A stretch of DNA of 45,130 bases from positions 1 through 45,130 of the forward strand of contig JAKAFL010000031.1 of NCBI GenBank assembly GCA_021817945.1, read 5' to 3'. A program made the translations under genes and the position numbers. Below the pieces are notes generated by a model that worked only from the letters and a program-made list of their open reading frames with translations, was not told the DNA's origin and did not search any database. Below are positions 8,048-16,357 of this stretch, in pieces. How positions within the stretch are numbered: the first letter of the stretch is position 1; every line of letters starts with the position of its first letter. This DNA comes from a bacterium. GTDB taxonomy: Bacteria; Verrucomicrobiota; Verrucomicrobiia; Limisphaerales; UBA11358.

Positions 8048-9028
8048 ATGTCCGCCAATGTGGTATCTTCTTTTGATTATATGGGCTATAATAGGAGCGC
8101 GGCCAGAAGTGAATCCACACCTCTTTTTTTTCAAGTTTTGCGCCTTTTATCGCTGATCTTTGCCTGTGCCGTGGGAGTTTCCAGCCAGGGCACGGTAATG
8201 ACTTTCGAGTTGGACCCCAGTCTCAGTCAGTTGACTTTATCCGGTCTGGTGGATACGGCTACTTTTGCGGCGCAGGCTTCCGGGGCGCTTACCGCACAGT
8301 ATAGCGGCACGATCAAGGCGGATGTGACTGGGACGACCATTCAATTCACGGGGGGAAGTGTGGTTATCGCACAAAACTCAGGAATGTGGCAGCCTGGGGT
8401 GGCAGGTGTCCTGGGGTTCGCTCCTGCGGTTTACGGAGCCACCAACGATCCCGACCTGGGCACGGGGGTGGGAGCCAATGTGCCGGGAAATTTTGCGGTA
8501 AGGTCCCTGCAAATGGATTTGACCAGCCAGGTTCTGAACCTGAACTCGGGCCAGTTTGATGGTGGGAGCCTTGTTTTCTCTCTGGGAACCAACGTGGTGA
8601 GCGCGGATTACTATTATTCCTCCCAACAAGCTGAAGTAACCAATAACGGAAGCTCATTTTGGAACGGCGCGGTTTCCAATGCACAATCCACGGCCACCTT
8701 GAGCACGAATTTGAATACGCGTGAATTGGTCATTCCAATTAATGTGACTTACCAGGTAACCACCCTGCTGCAAAATGCATCCATGGTGACCTTGTCGGGG
8801 GAATGGGTGGCCAGAATGCTGCCGCCGGTGATCCAATCCATCTCCAAAAGGTTGCCCGACTTGGAATTGATCACTTCCAATACCGTGTCCCAGTCGGTTT
8901 TGGAGGTTTCCACCAACTTGTTGAATTGGACCTCTGCATCCTACACGGTGAGCACCAATGGGTTGGGACAGGTGGTTTTTACCACTCCGGTTCCCGCCTC
9001 AAAAGGGTTTTATCGCTTGAAACAATAA
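8048..9028 (+). CDS. Secreted protein with verrucomicrobial C-terminal tail
   Basis: A 326-residue exported protein. A hydrophobic stretch (VLRLLSLIFACAVGVSS, about 29-45) is a signal peptide. An in-frame ATG at 8081 would give a shorter leader, so the start is uncertain. The mature part is rich in T, S, N, G and beta-prone segments and looks like a beta-sandwich surface protein. The last 50 residues (LEVSTNLLNWTSASYTV ... ASKGFYRLKQ) have the pattern common at the C-terminus of secreted verrucomicrobial proteins. No enzyme motif is visible. It follows the PfpI-like gene by 113 bp and is convergent with the suf operon. Confidence 0.75.
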   Translation: MSANVVSSFDYMGYNRSAARSESTPLFFQVLRLLSLIFACAVGVSSQGTVMTFELDPSLSQLTLSGLVDTATFAAQASGALTAQYSGTIKADVTGTTIQFTGGSVVIAQNSGMWQPGVAGVLGFAPAVYGATNDPDLGTGVGANVPGNFAVRSLQMDLTSQVLNLNSGQFDGGSLVFSLGTNVVSADYYYSSQQAEVTNNGSSFWNGAVSNAQSTATLSTNLNTRELVIPINVTYQVTTLLQNASMVTLSGEWVARMLPPVIQSISKRLPDLELITSNTVSQSVLEVSTNLLNWTSASYTVSTNGLGQVVFTTPVPASKGFYRLKQ

Positions 9029-9072
9029 GCCCGGCGTAATGTTCCAGGCTCGGCAAATTGGGCTATTTTCAA

Positions 9073-9122
9073 CCCGAAAGACGAAATTCAAAAAGCCCAT
9101 CTGCCCCAATCTACCCGGCGCA
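9073..9122 (+). repeat. Interspersed repeat module Y, copy 1
   Basis: About 50 bp starting CCCGAAAGACGAAATTCAAA and ending near CCCGGCGCA recur at 30208-30257 and 32691-32742. It lies between the convergent secreted-protein and 157-residue genes. Here modules X and Z are absent. Confidence 0.55.
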
Positions 9123-9209
9123 TCTTGTCCCTTTCAATTTCGCTTTTCGGATTCAGACCATGGAGCGGGGCGGGGACTTCTGCCAAGATGAAATCGAGGG
9201 CAGGGCGGA

Positions 9210-9683
9210 TCAGTAGCCCAGCTTTGCCACTTCCTGTTGAAGGGCCAATTGAAACTCTTGCACGTCTGCCGCGTTGGGCTTGTAACCCGTCTGTTTGGGG
9301 ACCAGACCCAGTCTCCCCGTTTGGTCCAAATACCAGTCGGCCCCCTGTCCATCACTGAAAGTGACTTTTCCGCTGACAATGGCACCAGGACGGGCGATTT
9401 GATCCACAGTTACAGAGACTTTGCCTGGGGCGCCAGTCGGTTCCTTGGGGGATTCAGAAGGGGCAGGGGTTGGTGAAATCACGCTGGAGGCGGGGGCTTT
9501 GGCGGGTTCTGGATCCTTGAGCTTGAGCATGAGGTCATCCACCAGAAAACGTGCCTCCATGTAGGTGAGCTTGATGCCGAATTCCTGAATCAGGCGGTTT
9601 TGAACTTCCGCCAGCTTGGCGCCTCCAGAAATCCAATGGGTTACCTGCTGTTTTTGGTCATCCGTTAGTTTCATGGCCGCCAT
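9210..9683 (-). CDS. Conserved-looking unknown protein at the end of the suf operon
   Basis: A 157-residue soluble protein I do not recognise. It has a helical N-terminal part (about 4-55, with a helix-turn-helix-like 'GGAKLAEVQNRLIQEFGI' rhythm), a Pro/Ala/Ser linker (about 58-85) and a C-terminal beta-rich domain (about 86-157) with 'GAIVSGKVTFSDGQGADWYLD'. It begins 5 bp after the sufC stop, so it is almost certainly co-transcribed with sufBC. It shows none of the features of SufD, SufS, SufE/U or SufT. An in-frame ATG three codons later (9674) is an alternative start. Confidence 0.7.
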   Translation of the reverse strand: MAAMKLTDDQKQQVTHWISGGAKLAEVQNRLIQEFGIKLTYMEARFLVDDLMLKLKDPEPAKAPASSVISPTPAPSESPKEPTGAPGKVSVTVDQIARPGAIVSGKVTFSDGQGADWYLDQTGRLGLVPKQTGYKPNAADVQEFQLALQQEVAKLGY

Positions 9684-9688
9684 TGTAA

Positions 9689-10450
9689 TCAGGAACTCTT
9701 GAGAAGCCAGTCGTAACCTTTGGATTCCAACTCCAACGCCAGGGTCTTATCACCGGATTTGACGATTCGGCCATCAGCCATGACATGGACATGTTCCGGT
9801 ACGATATAATTCAAGAGGCGCTGGTAATGGGTGATCACCAATTGGGCGCTGTCCGGGCGGCGCAATTTATTGACACCCTCGGCCACGGCTTTCAGGGCAT
9901 CAATATCCAGGCCGGAATCCGTCTCATCCAAAATAGCGAGGATTGGATCCAATACAGCCATTTGGAATATTTCAGCCCGTTTTTTTTCGCCGCCGGAAAA
10001 GCCGGAGTTGACCGAGCGCTTGAGCAGGTCCTCGCCGAGTTCGAGCAGTTTCATTTTTTCCCGCACCAGAGCCAGAAAATCAATGGCATCCAGTTCGGAT
10101 TGGCCCCGGTGTTTGCGAATTTCATTCAGGGCAGCCTTGAGGAAGTAGGTGCTGTTGACGCCGGGAATTTCCACCGGATACTGGAAGGCTAGAAAAACGC
10201 CCTCCCTGGCCCGCACCTCGGGGTCCATGTCCAAAAGGTCATGGCCCATGTAGGTGACGGTTCCCTTGGAAACTTCATAGCCATCGCGCCCGGCCAGTAT
10301 GGCGGCGAGGGTGCTCTTGCCGCTTCCGTTGAGTCCCATCAGGGCGTGCACCTCGCCGGCATGGATGGTGAGGGTGAGGCCCTTGAGAATTTCCTTTCCC
10401 TCCACGCCAGCGTGAAGGTTGTCAATTTGCAGTATGGGTGTTTTGGTCAT
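9689..10450 (-). CDS. sufC: Fe-S cluster assembly ATPase SufC
   Basis: A 253-residue ABC-type ATPase of the SUF Fe-S assembly scaffold, acting with SufB (and usually SufD) in the cytoplasm. Visible are Walker A GLNGSGKST (39-47), the Q-loop (AFQYPVEIPG, about 88-97), the signature FSGGEKKR (151-158), and Walker B LAILDETDSGLD (171-182), whose 'ETDSGLD' is diagnostic for SufC. The length is normal. It lies 102 bp after sufB. Confidence 0.97.
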   Translation of the reverse strand: MTKTPILQIDNLHAGVEGKEILKGLTLTIHAGEVHALMGLNGSGKSTLAAILAGRDGYEVSKGTVTYMGHDLLDMDPEVRAREGVFLAFQYPVEIPGVNSTYFLKAALNEIRKHRGQSELDAIDFLALVREKMKLLELGEDLLKRSVNSGFSGGEKKRAEIFQMAVLDPILAILDETDSGLDIDALKAVAEGVNKLRRPDSAQLVITHYQRLLNYIVPEHVHVMADGRIVKSGDKTLALELESKGYDWLLKSS

Positions 10451-10552
10451 GGGTAAAAAATATGAGTTTAAACCGGGGCAGGTAGGCGGCGCCGGGTCGC
10501 CCGTCCTGGGGGGAAGGAGACCTGAAACCGTTCCGTCCGGGATGGGATTGCA

Positions 10553-12001
10553 TCAGCCAACGCTGCCCTCCAAGCTGACGCCGAGAAGTTTTTGGGCTTC
10601 CACGGCAAACTCCATGGGCAATTCCTTGAAAACTTCCTTGCAGAAGCCGTTGACTATCATGTTGACGGCGTCCTGCGTCTCGAGTCCGCGGGAATTGCAG
10701 TAAAAAATCTGGTCCTCGCCAATTTTTGAGGTGGAGGCTTCATGTTCCACGCTCGCAGTGGTGTTTTTCACTTCAATATAAGGAAAGGTATGAGCCCCGC
10801 ATTGATTTCCAATGAGCATGGAATCACATTGGGAAAAATTACGGGCGTTTTCGGCGCTTTGGCGGATTTCCACCAAGCCGCGATAGCTGTTTTGTCCTCG
10901 GCCGGCTGATATTCCCTTGGAAACAATGGTGCTTCGGGTGTTTTTGCCGATGTGAATCATTTTGGTCCCCGTGTCCGCCTGCTGGCGGTTGTTCACCACC
11001 GCGACGGAGTAGAACTCGCCCTTGGAACCGTCGCCCAGCAGGATGCAGCTTGGGTACTTCCAAGTAATGGCAGATCCGGTTTCCACCTGGGTCCAGGTGA
11101 TCCGGGAGTTCCTGCCCTTGCACAAGCCGCGCTTGGTCACAAAATTATAAATTCCGCCGCGCCCCTGTTCGTCCCCGGGGTACCAGTTTTGAACTGTGCT
11201 GTACTTGATTTCCGAACCCTCCAGGGCCACCAATTCCACCACTGCGGCGTGCAACTGGTTTTCATCCCGCATGGGTGCCGTGCAACCTTCCAGGTAACTC
11301 ACGCTGGCGCGGTCATCGGCAATGATAAGGGTGCGCTCGAACTGGCCGGATTTGGCGGCGTTGATGCGGAAGTAGGTGGATAATTCCATGGGGCATCGCA
11401 CGCCCTTGGGAATGTAGCAAAAAGAACCGTCGCTAAACACCGCGCTGTTGAGAGTCGCGTAATAGTTATCCGTGTAAGGCACCACGGAACCCAGGTATTT
11501 CCTGACCAGGTCGGGATGTTCCCGCACGGCCTCGCTGAATGAGCAGAAAATAATGCCCTGCTTGGCCAGGTCCTCGCGATAGGTCGTGCCCACCGAGACG
11601 GAATCAAACACCGCATCCACGGCCACCCCCGCCAGGCGCGCGCGTTCACGCAGCGGTATCCCCAGTTTCTCGTAGGTTTCCAGCAGCTTGGGATCCACCT
11701 CGTCCAGGCTTTTGGGGGCATCGCCCTTTTGCTTGGGCGCACTGTAGTAGGTGATGTCCTGAAAATCCACCGGCGGGTATTTTACAAATTGCCATTGAGG
11801 CTCCTTCAGGGTCAGCCAATGGCGATAAGCCTTCAGACGCCAGTCGGTCAGCCACTGGGGCTCCTGCTTCTTGGTGGAAATCAGCCGGATGATGTCTTCG
11901 TTTAATCCCGGAGGCGCGGATTCCGATTCAACATCAGTGATGAACCCGTATTTGTAATCCTGTTTGACCAGGCTTTCAATCGTGTCGGTGGAGGTGCTCA
12001 T
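10553..12001 (-). CDS. sufB: Fe-S cluster assembly scaffold SufB
   Basis: A 482-residue long-form SufB, the scaffold on which Fe-S clusters are built with SufC. Diagnostic stretches are '[17 protein letters not shown]', '[21 protein letters not shown]', '[21 protein letters not shown]', '[20 protein letters not shown]', and the C-terminal '[17 protein letters not shown]' with its conserved Cys, then '[18 protein letters not shown]'. The start is 1 bp after the stop of the upstream Fur-family gene, so the regulator and scaffold are translated from one transcript. No sufD or sufS follows sufC in the window. Confidence 0.97.
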   Translation of the reverse strand: MSTSTDTIESLVKQDYKYGFITDVESESAPPGLNEDIIRLISTKKQEPQWLTDWRLKAYRHWLTLKEPQWQFVKYPPVDFQDITYYSAPKQKGDAPKSLDEVDPKLLETYEKLGIPLRERARLAGVAVDAVFDSVSVGTTYREDLAKQGIIFCSFSEAVREHPDLVRKYLGSVVPYTDNYYATLNSAVFSDGSFCYIPKGVRCPMELSTYFRINAAKSGQFERTLIIADDRASVSYLEGCTAPMRDENQLHAAVVELVALEGSEIKYSTVQNWYPGDEQGRGGIYNFVTKRGLCKGRNSRITWTQVETGSAITWKYPSCILLGDGSKGEFYSVAVVNNRQQADTGTKMIHIGKNTRSTIVSKGISAGRGQNSYRGLVEIRQSAENARNFSQCDSMLIGNQCGAHTFPYIEVKNTTASVEHEASTSKIGEDQIFYCNSRGLETQDAVNMIVNGFCKEVFKELPMEFAVEAQKLLGVSLEGSVG

Positions 12002-12002
12002 T

Positions 12003-12443
12003 TCAATCTATCGGTTTGGCGGAGCAGGCGGCACATCGGCCATGCGCTGCTATATCATAATGGTCCACGTGAAATCCCTTTGGACGGGGCATGGATGTGG
12101 AATCTTTTTGGAGTTGGACGTCAAACACCCTGCCGCAGGAATCGCAATAGTAATGGCAGTGTTCTTCCATATTGGGGCAGTACCGGCTCGCGCCCCTCTG
12201 GAGCTGCACCTGGCGCACCAACCCGCATTTCACCAGCGCATCCAGGCAATTATATACCGTGGCGTGGGATATGTCCGGCATGTGCCTTTTTGCCCGGATG
12301 AAAACCTCCTCCGCCGTGGGATGATCCCTCTTTTGCAGAATCACGTCGTAAACCTGCTGGCGTTGGGGCGTGAAACGAAAACCCACGGTGTTCAACTTCT
12401 CAGTCAAACTCCGTTCCGGATTTTTATGCCCTGCGGTCGCCAT
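12003..12443 (-). CDS. Fur/PerR-family transcriptional regulator of the suf operon
   Basis: A 146-residue Fur-superfamily repressor with an N-terminal winged helix (recognition helix around [13 protein letters not shown], 58-70). The structural zinc site is two CxxC motifs (C100/C103 in CDSC, C137/C140 in CAAC), as in PerR and many Fur proteins. By spacing, the regulatory metal site would be H41, C89, H95, H97 and D108. PerR has Asp at the position of C89, and Cys there is more typical of Zur-type sites. The gene is first in the fur-sufB-sufC-unknown operon and a 19-bp perfect palindrome lies 39 bp upstream, so autorepression is likely. Whether it senses iron, peroxide or zinc is not settled by sequence. 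Confidence 0.9.
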   Translation of the reverse strand: MATAGHKNPERSLTEKLNTVGFRFTPQRQQVYDVILQKRDHPTAEEVFIRAKRHMPDISHATVYNCLDALVKCGLVRQVQLQRGASRYCPNMEEHCHYYCDSCGRVFDVQLQKDSTSMPRPKGFHVDHYDIAAHGRCAACSAKPID

Positions 12444-12481
12444 GCTTTAAAAGGATGGACTCGATGGGGTCATTCGTCAAG

Positions 12482-12500
12482 ATTTAGAATTATTCTAAAT
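12482..12500. promoter_or_regulatory. Fur/PerR-like operator of the fur-suf operon
   Basis: ATTTAGAATTATTCTAAAT is a perfect 9-1-9 palindrome. Its core TTAGAATTATTCTAA matches the PerR box TTATAATNATTATAA at all but two symmetric positions. It is 39-57 bp upstream of the regulator start. On the minus strand it contains TAGAAT, one base from a -10 consensus, with a possible weak -35 (TTCCAT) 16 bp before it, so bound repressor would block the promoter. A TTGACG also lies closer to the gene at about 12474-12479. Confidence 0.75.
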
Positions 12501-12599
12501 CCAAACCAAAGCCATGGAAGGCTCTGCCAAACGCCAGACCCGGGGGCTTGGATTCAGCAATCAAGGCTGGGCGGGAGGGCCTGGTCAGAGTTCAGAATA

Positions 12600-12848
12600 T
12601 CAGGCCGGTGGTTGCCAGCCGGGGGCTTGAACTGAGGCATCCTCTCCGGATCGGGCTGGCGGGTTTGCCATGCCCTGACGCATCAAACCCATGAGATGCG
12701 CCAGAGCTTCTTCGTAGGGCCTGCCGCGTAATTCAGCCAGTTGGGCGGCTCTTTTGTCCAGTTGCAGGGCCATAAACTCCGCTTTGGCGGGCGGGCAACC
12801 CATTTTGACCAGCAACCGGGCCAGCTCTTGCAAACGATTTCCCTCCAC
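12600..12848 (-). CDS. Small hypothetical protein (82 aa)
   Basis: An 82-residue frame starting at GTG (12846-12848) with AGGA four bases upstream. It is predicted to be helical and amphipathic in residues 1-60 (Leu/Ala/Arg-rich, 'LQELARLLVKMGCPPAKAEFMA') with a Pro-rich tail. It lies 38 bp after the cyclophilin gene in the same direction. It has no recognisable family, and the call rests on position, start signal and protein-like composition. Confidence 0.5.
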   Translation of the reverse strand: MEGNRLQELARLLVKMGCPPAKAEFMALQLDKRAAQLAELRGRPYEEALAHLMGLMRQGMANPPARSGEDASVQAPGWQPPA

Positions 12849-12886
12849 GTTTTCCTAGTTGGCCGGGATGGACAGCGCGCCGGGCT

Positions 12887-13387
12887 TCATTTCACGGAGT
12901 CAGCCGGGACCACTTCCACGCTGACCAATGTGATTTTTTCCACCGGACGGTCCCCGGGATGGGTTGGGCTGGTTGCAATTTTTTCCAGCACATCGTCGCC
13001 TCTGATCAGGCGCCCAAAAGCAGTGTACTGGCGGTCCAGGAAACGTGGGTCTCCATGGCAGATAAAGAATTGGGAGCCAGCCGAGTTTGGGTTTTGAGAC
13101 CTGGCCATGGAGAGGACGCCGCGGGTGTGGGGTTTGTCATTGAACTCAGCGTCTATCTTGTAGCCTGGCCCGCCTGTTCCCCAATAATCCTGTTTGGAAT
13201 CATCCTTCGTGAGGGGGTCTCCACCCTGGATCATAAATCCTTTGATGACACGGTGAAAACAGGTGCCGTTGTAAAAGCCTTTTCGGGAGAGGTCCAGAAA
13301 GTTTTTGACATGTCCAGGCGCGACATCCGGCCAGAATTCGAGAACCATCCGGCCAGCGCTGGTGTTTAAAATGGCAACTTCATTCAT
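12887..13387 (-). CDS. Cyclophilin-type peptidyl-prolyl cis-trans isomerase (cytoplasmic)
   Basis: A 166-residue cyclophilin without a signal peptide, expected to catalyse X-Pro isomerisation in the cytoplasm. Motifs are FHRVIKGFMIQGGD (catalytic Arg in FHR, about 44-57), MARSQNPNSAGSQFFI (94-109) and 'FGRLIRGDDVLEKI'. The length is typical of bacterial PpiB-like enzymes. It follows a second, exported cyclophilin gene by 32 bp, so the pair is probably one transcript. Confidence 0.93.
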   Translation of the reverse strand: MNEVAILNTSAGRMVLEFWPDVAPGHVKNFLDLSRKGFYNGTCFHRVIKGFMIQGGDPLTKDDSKQDYWGTGGPGYKIDAEFNDKPHTRGVLSMARSQNPNSAGSQFFICHGDPRFLDRQYTAFGRLIRGDDVLEKIATSPTHPGDRPVEKITLVSVEVVPADSVK

Positions 13388-13419
13388 GATGTTTTAATAG
13401 GCAATATTTTAGTTGGACC

Positions 13420-14097
13420 TTATTTGACAAGGGGCGGGGTGTAGATCACCAAGGAGGCTGACTTGATATAGTCCAAGTTGGGGAAATCCTTTTTCAGGTA
13501 GGCATTGCCCTCCATTTGAACGCGGTTTTGGTCCGGTCCGCGTCCGTAAGGAGCTCCATCCCCATATTCCGAGTAAAGTTTATCCACCACATCCATGCCT
13601 TGAATCACTTTCCCAAACGGGGCAAACCCCTGGCCATCCAGGCCGCTGTTGTTTCCATAATTAATGAACAATTGGGTGGTGCGGGTGTTGGGCCCGGCAG
13701 TGGCAAAGGTGATGGTGCCGCGGGTGTTGCTGCCTTTCACCGGGTCATCCATGATGTTGGCATCACGCCATTTGCCGGACACGGAGGGGTCGCCATGGAT
13801 TCCGAACTGGCACATGAAGCCGGGGACGACCCGAAAAAACGCCACGTCAGTGAAATACCCGGAGCGGACCAGGTTATAAAAACGGTCCGCGCCATTGGGA
13901 GCCAGGGACCGGGTCACTTCCACCTGGAAATCGCCCTTGGTGGTCTTGAAAAGGACGCGGAAAGTTTCCGGCGCGGTGGCTGTAAGATGCGCGGGGTCCA
14001 AAGCGGCGGTGTCCGTGGAATGGGTGGCGTCCGCCGCCTTGGATATCCCAGGCAGCGACAACGCGGCTAAAATATAAAAAACGCAGAATAATTTCAT
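13420..14097 (-). CDS. Exported cyclophilin-type peptidyl-prolyl isomerase
   Basis: A second cyclophilin. A longer frame opens at 14172, but the ATG at 14095-14097 gives a clean signal peptide (MKLFCVFYILAALSLPGISKA) and is chosen as the start, leaving 225 residues. The core shows FFRVVPGFMCQFG, the GTITFATAGPNTRTTQLFINYG stretch and FGKVIQGMDVVDKL. Some usual residues differ (Q-G-G-D becomes QFGIHGD), as in periplasmic cyclophilins of this group. It should act in the periplasm. It lies between an exported vWA-like gene (81-bp gap) and the cytoplasmic cyclophilin. Confidence 0.88.
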   Translation of the reverse strand: MKLFCVFYILAALSLPGISKAADATHSTDTAALDPAHLTATAPETFRVLFKTTKGDFQVEVTRSLAPNGADRFYNLVRSGYFTDVAFFRVVPGFMCQFGIHGDPSVSGKWRDANIMDDPVKGSNTRGTITFATAGPNTRTTQLFINYGNNSGLDGQGFAPFGKVIQGMDVVDKLYSEYGDGAPYGRGPDQNRVQMEGNAYLKKDFPNLDYIKSASLVIYTPPLVK

Positions 14098-14178
14098 GGC
14101 CGAAAAATACCCGCTGACCCTTGCCCATGTCACGCACGGAATCAGAAAAGCATGAAATGAAAAAAAACTCATCCCCGG

Positions 14179-14967
14179 TCAAGGACCGGACAGTTTTTTG
14201 ATTTCCTCGGGATTGGTGATCACGTTGGTTCCCACAATGACCAGTGGAGGAACGGATGGCTGGGCGGGGGTGTTGTCAGCCTGTTGGGCGCTGGCAACCG
14301 GAGTTGCTGCCCTGGGTGTGGCCGGCGCAGGCAGGGGTGGGAAAACCGGCAAATCAACTTTCCCTGGCGGCAGGTTCACCGTGGCGCCCACAAAATGGCC
14401 GTTTTGCGTGCGAATGACGACCACAAAGGGAACCTTGTCTTTCTGGCGCTTGGGTTGAACAGCATTGAAGGCACGGTTGATTCCGTCATCGTAAGGGGTG
14501 AGCTTCAGTTTGTCGCGGCCGTCGCAGAAAAGGAGGATGGTGAGGCGCCGGGATTGGGCGATGACCTCCCGCAGTGCAGGGGTGATCGAGGCGAAGTGTG
14601 TTTTGCCGTAATAGCGGTCATAATCCAGAAAAGTCACCAGGCTGGAGGTTGTTTCAGAGGCCTGCTGGGGCTGCCACTCCACGAGGGGAAATTTTCCCAT
14701 GGTGAGCTTCTGGTCAAACGTCCAGACGCCAATGCTATCGCCTGCGGTCAACTCCCCATTCATGTTTCCAAAGAACAGGTTTTGCAATTCGGTGGTGGTG
14801 GCAGGCAGGCACCGTTCCATGGCAATGGAAGTGTCAAAAATCAAAAGCCAGCGGTCAGGCTGATCCGCCATGCTGGCGTCTTCTGCATGGCTGGAGTGGA
14901 CTGCCAGAGACCAGGCCAGCGCTGCAGCCAGTCCCATGAATTTCCCGGGGATTATGCGTGAGTGCAT
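14179..14967 (-). CDS. Exported von Willebrand factor A-like protein
   Basis: A 262-residue protein with a signal peptide (FMGLAAALAWSLAVHSSHA, about 10-28). A Rossmann-like vWA domain follows: 'RWLLIFDTSIAM' gives the MIDAS-like DxSxxM, 'GVWTFD' and 'LTILLFCDGRD' fit the central strands. The C-terminal 60 residues are Pro/Ala-rich with 'PPLVIVGTNVITNPEEIKKL'. It is probably a periplasmic or envelope-anchored binding protein with unknown ligand. The start is 11 bp after the NYN gene stop, suggesting co-transcription. Confidence 0.75.
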   Translation of the reverse strand: MHSRIIPGKFMGLAAALAWSLAVHSSHAEDASMADQPDRWLLIFDTSIAMERCLPATTTELQNLFFGNMNGELTAGDSIGVWTFDQKLTMGKFPLVEWQPQQASETTSSLVTFLDYDRYYGKTHFASITPALREVIAQSRRLTILLFCDGRDKLKLTPYDDGINRAFNAVQPKRQKDKVPFVVVIRTQNGHFVGATVNLPPGKVDLPVFPPLPAPATPRAATPVASAQQADNTPAQPSVPPLVIVGTNVITNPEEIKKLSGP

Positions 14968-14978
14968 GTTTCTATGAT

Positions 14979-15449
14979 TTAGGTCCGGCGGATAAACCGC
15001 CTTTTTTCCGTCTCATTATGTCGTTTCAGTTTTTCGGCCAGATTTTCCAGAGCTTCGCCCATCATGTTTATAAAAATGGCGCTGCCAACCACATGAGCGC
15101 CGAATCCATCAGCAACCCGGCCCTCGGCGCGGTCATCCGTCACCACCAGCACCTCTCCATAGGACTGGTAGAGGTGCGCTGCGCGTTCAATCAGATCATC
15201 AGCGGTCTGGCCCTGGTGGGAAAACAAAACCTCCACCGTGCCCGGGTTCGTGGCCGTGGGTTTGCCGCGTCTCGGCGAGTTTCCGTCAAAAAACACCGTA
15301 ACCGGTGTCCCGGAGGCGTCGCTGTAGCGGGTCAGGATTTCCACCAACGCATCGCGTGCCGCTTCGGAATGCCGCTTGGCACCCTCAGCCAGTTCAGGCC
15401 AATGGTGCAGCAGCGAATAGCCATCCACCAATATGCGGATGAGTCCCAT
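14979..15449 (-). CDS. NYN domain protein (YacP/Rae1-like putative RNase)
   Basis: A 156-residue PIN-like nuclease fold of the NYN_YacP family. Acidic residues are in the expected places: D9 in VDGYSLLH, D55 in FFDGN, the TADDLIE pair (82-88) and VVTDDR (102-107). Bacillus Rae1 (YacP) is a ribosome-associated endoribonuclease, and a related role is plausible but not shown. It ends 11 bp before the vWA-like gene and starts 200 bp after the kdpE stop. No feature was found in that gap. Confidence 0.85.
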   Translation of the reverse strand: MGLIRILVDGYSLLHHWPELAEGAKRHSEAARDALVEILTRYSDASGTPVTVFFDGNSPRRGKPTATNPGTVEVLFSHQGQTADDLIERAAHLYQSYGEVLVVTDDRAEGRVADGFGAHVVGSAIFINMMGEALENLAEKLKRHNETEKRRFIRRT

Positions 15450-15649
15450 GCCGACAGCCTATTCGCAGAAGCCGTTTGCGTCCACAAAACAAAAAACGAA
15501 CTCCATGGAAAAATCCTGGCCGGAATCAAGCTGGTGAAAAGCCGGCGAAAAGTCGGTGAAGGCGAAGGTTGGTCCTTGTGGGAACGGGGGGGTTGGCCCG
15601 CTGGAAGCTGCGGTTCTCAATCCGCGGTTGGCTGCCCCGCTGGTAAAAT

Positions 15650-16351
15650 TCATTCTTCAAGCATGCGATATCCAATCCCCGGCTCGGTGATGATCCATTT
15701 TGGCTGCGCTGCTGATTCCTCGAGTTTCTCTCGCAGGTGCGCGATGTGGACGCGCAAATAATGAGTTTGCTCCACCGCGTTTGGACCCCAAACTTCTGTC
15801 AACAGTTGACGATGGGTCAGAACTTTGCCTGCGTGGACGACCAGCAGGCGAAGCAATGCATATTCCGTGGGAGTCAATTTCACTTCCGCACCATTCCTGC
15901 GGACGATGCGTGCCGCCAGGTTGACCTCTATTTTGCCCCTGCGGAAAACCGCGCTTGCGGACTGTGGTTGGCTTCGGCGCAATGCCGTTCGCAACCGCGC
16001 AAGCAATTCGCCGCTGCTGAACGGCTTTGTCACATAATCATCCGCGCCTGCATCCAGAGCCACTATCTTGTCGTTCTCGCGGTCACGGACGCTCAAAATA
16101 ATGATCGGCACGCGGCTCCACTCCCGAATCCGCTTAAGCACCTCCACGCCATCCCAATCCGGCAGGCCAAGATCAAGCAGGATGACCTCGGGACGTGTTT
16201 GAGCCGCCTGAACAAGGCCATCTTTGCCGCTTGATGCGTCGTGGACCGAATAGCCGTTGGATTCGAGAGTCACGCGCAAAAGCCGGCGGATTTGTGGCTC
16301 ATCGTCAATGACCAGAACCTTTGCCGGTGTTTTGCTTGAAGGGTCGTTCAT
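15650..16351 (-). CDS. kdpE: Response regulator KdpE
   Basis: A 233-residue OmpR-family response regulator that activates kdp transcription when phosphorylated by KdpD. The receiver domain has D16/D17, the phospho-acceptor D60 (EVILLDLGLPDWDG) and the conserved Lys in YVTKPFS. The C-terminal winged helix ends with 'HYLRVHIAHLREKLE' and 'EPGIGYRM', both typical of KdpE. It is the last gene of kdpABCDE, 6 bp after kdpD. Confidence 0.96.
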   Translation of the reverse strand: MNDPSSKTPAKVLVIDDEPQIRRLLRVTLESNGYSVHDASSGKDGLVQAAQTRPEVILLDLGLPDWDGVEVLKRIREWSRVPIIILSVRDRENDKIVALDAGADDYVTKPFSSGELLARLRTALRRSQPQSASAVFRRGKIEVNLAARIVRRNGAEVKLTPTEYALLRLLVVHAGKVLTHRQLLTEVWGPNAVEQTHYLRVHIAHLREKLEESAAQPKWIITEPGIGYRMLEE

Positions 16352-16357
16352 AAAAAA

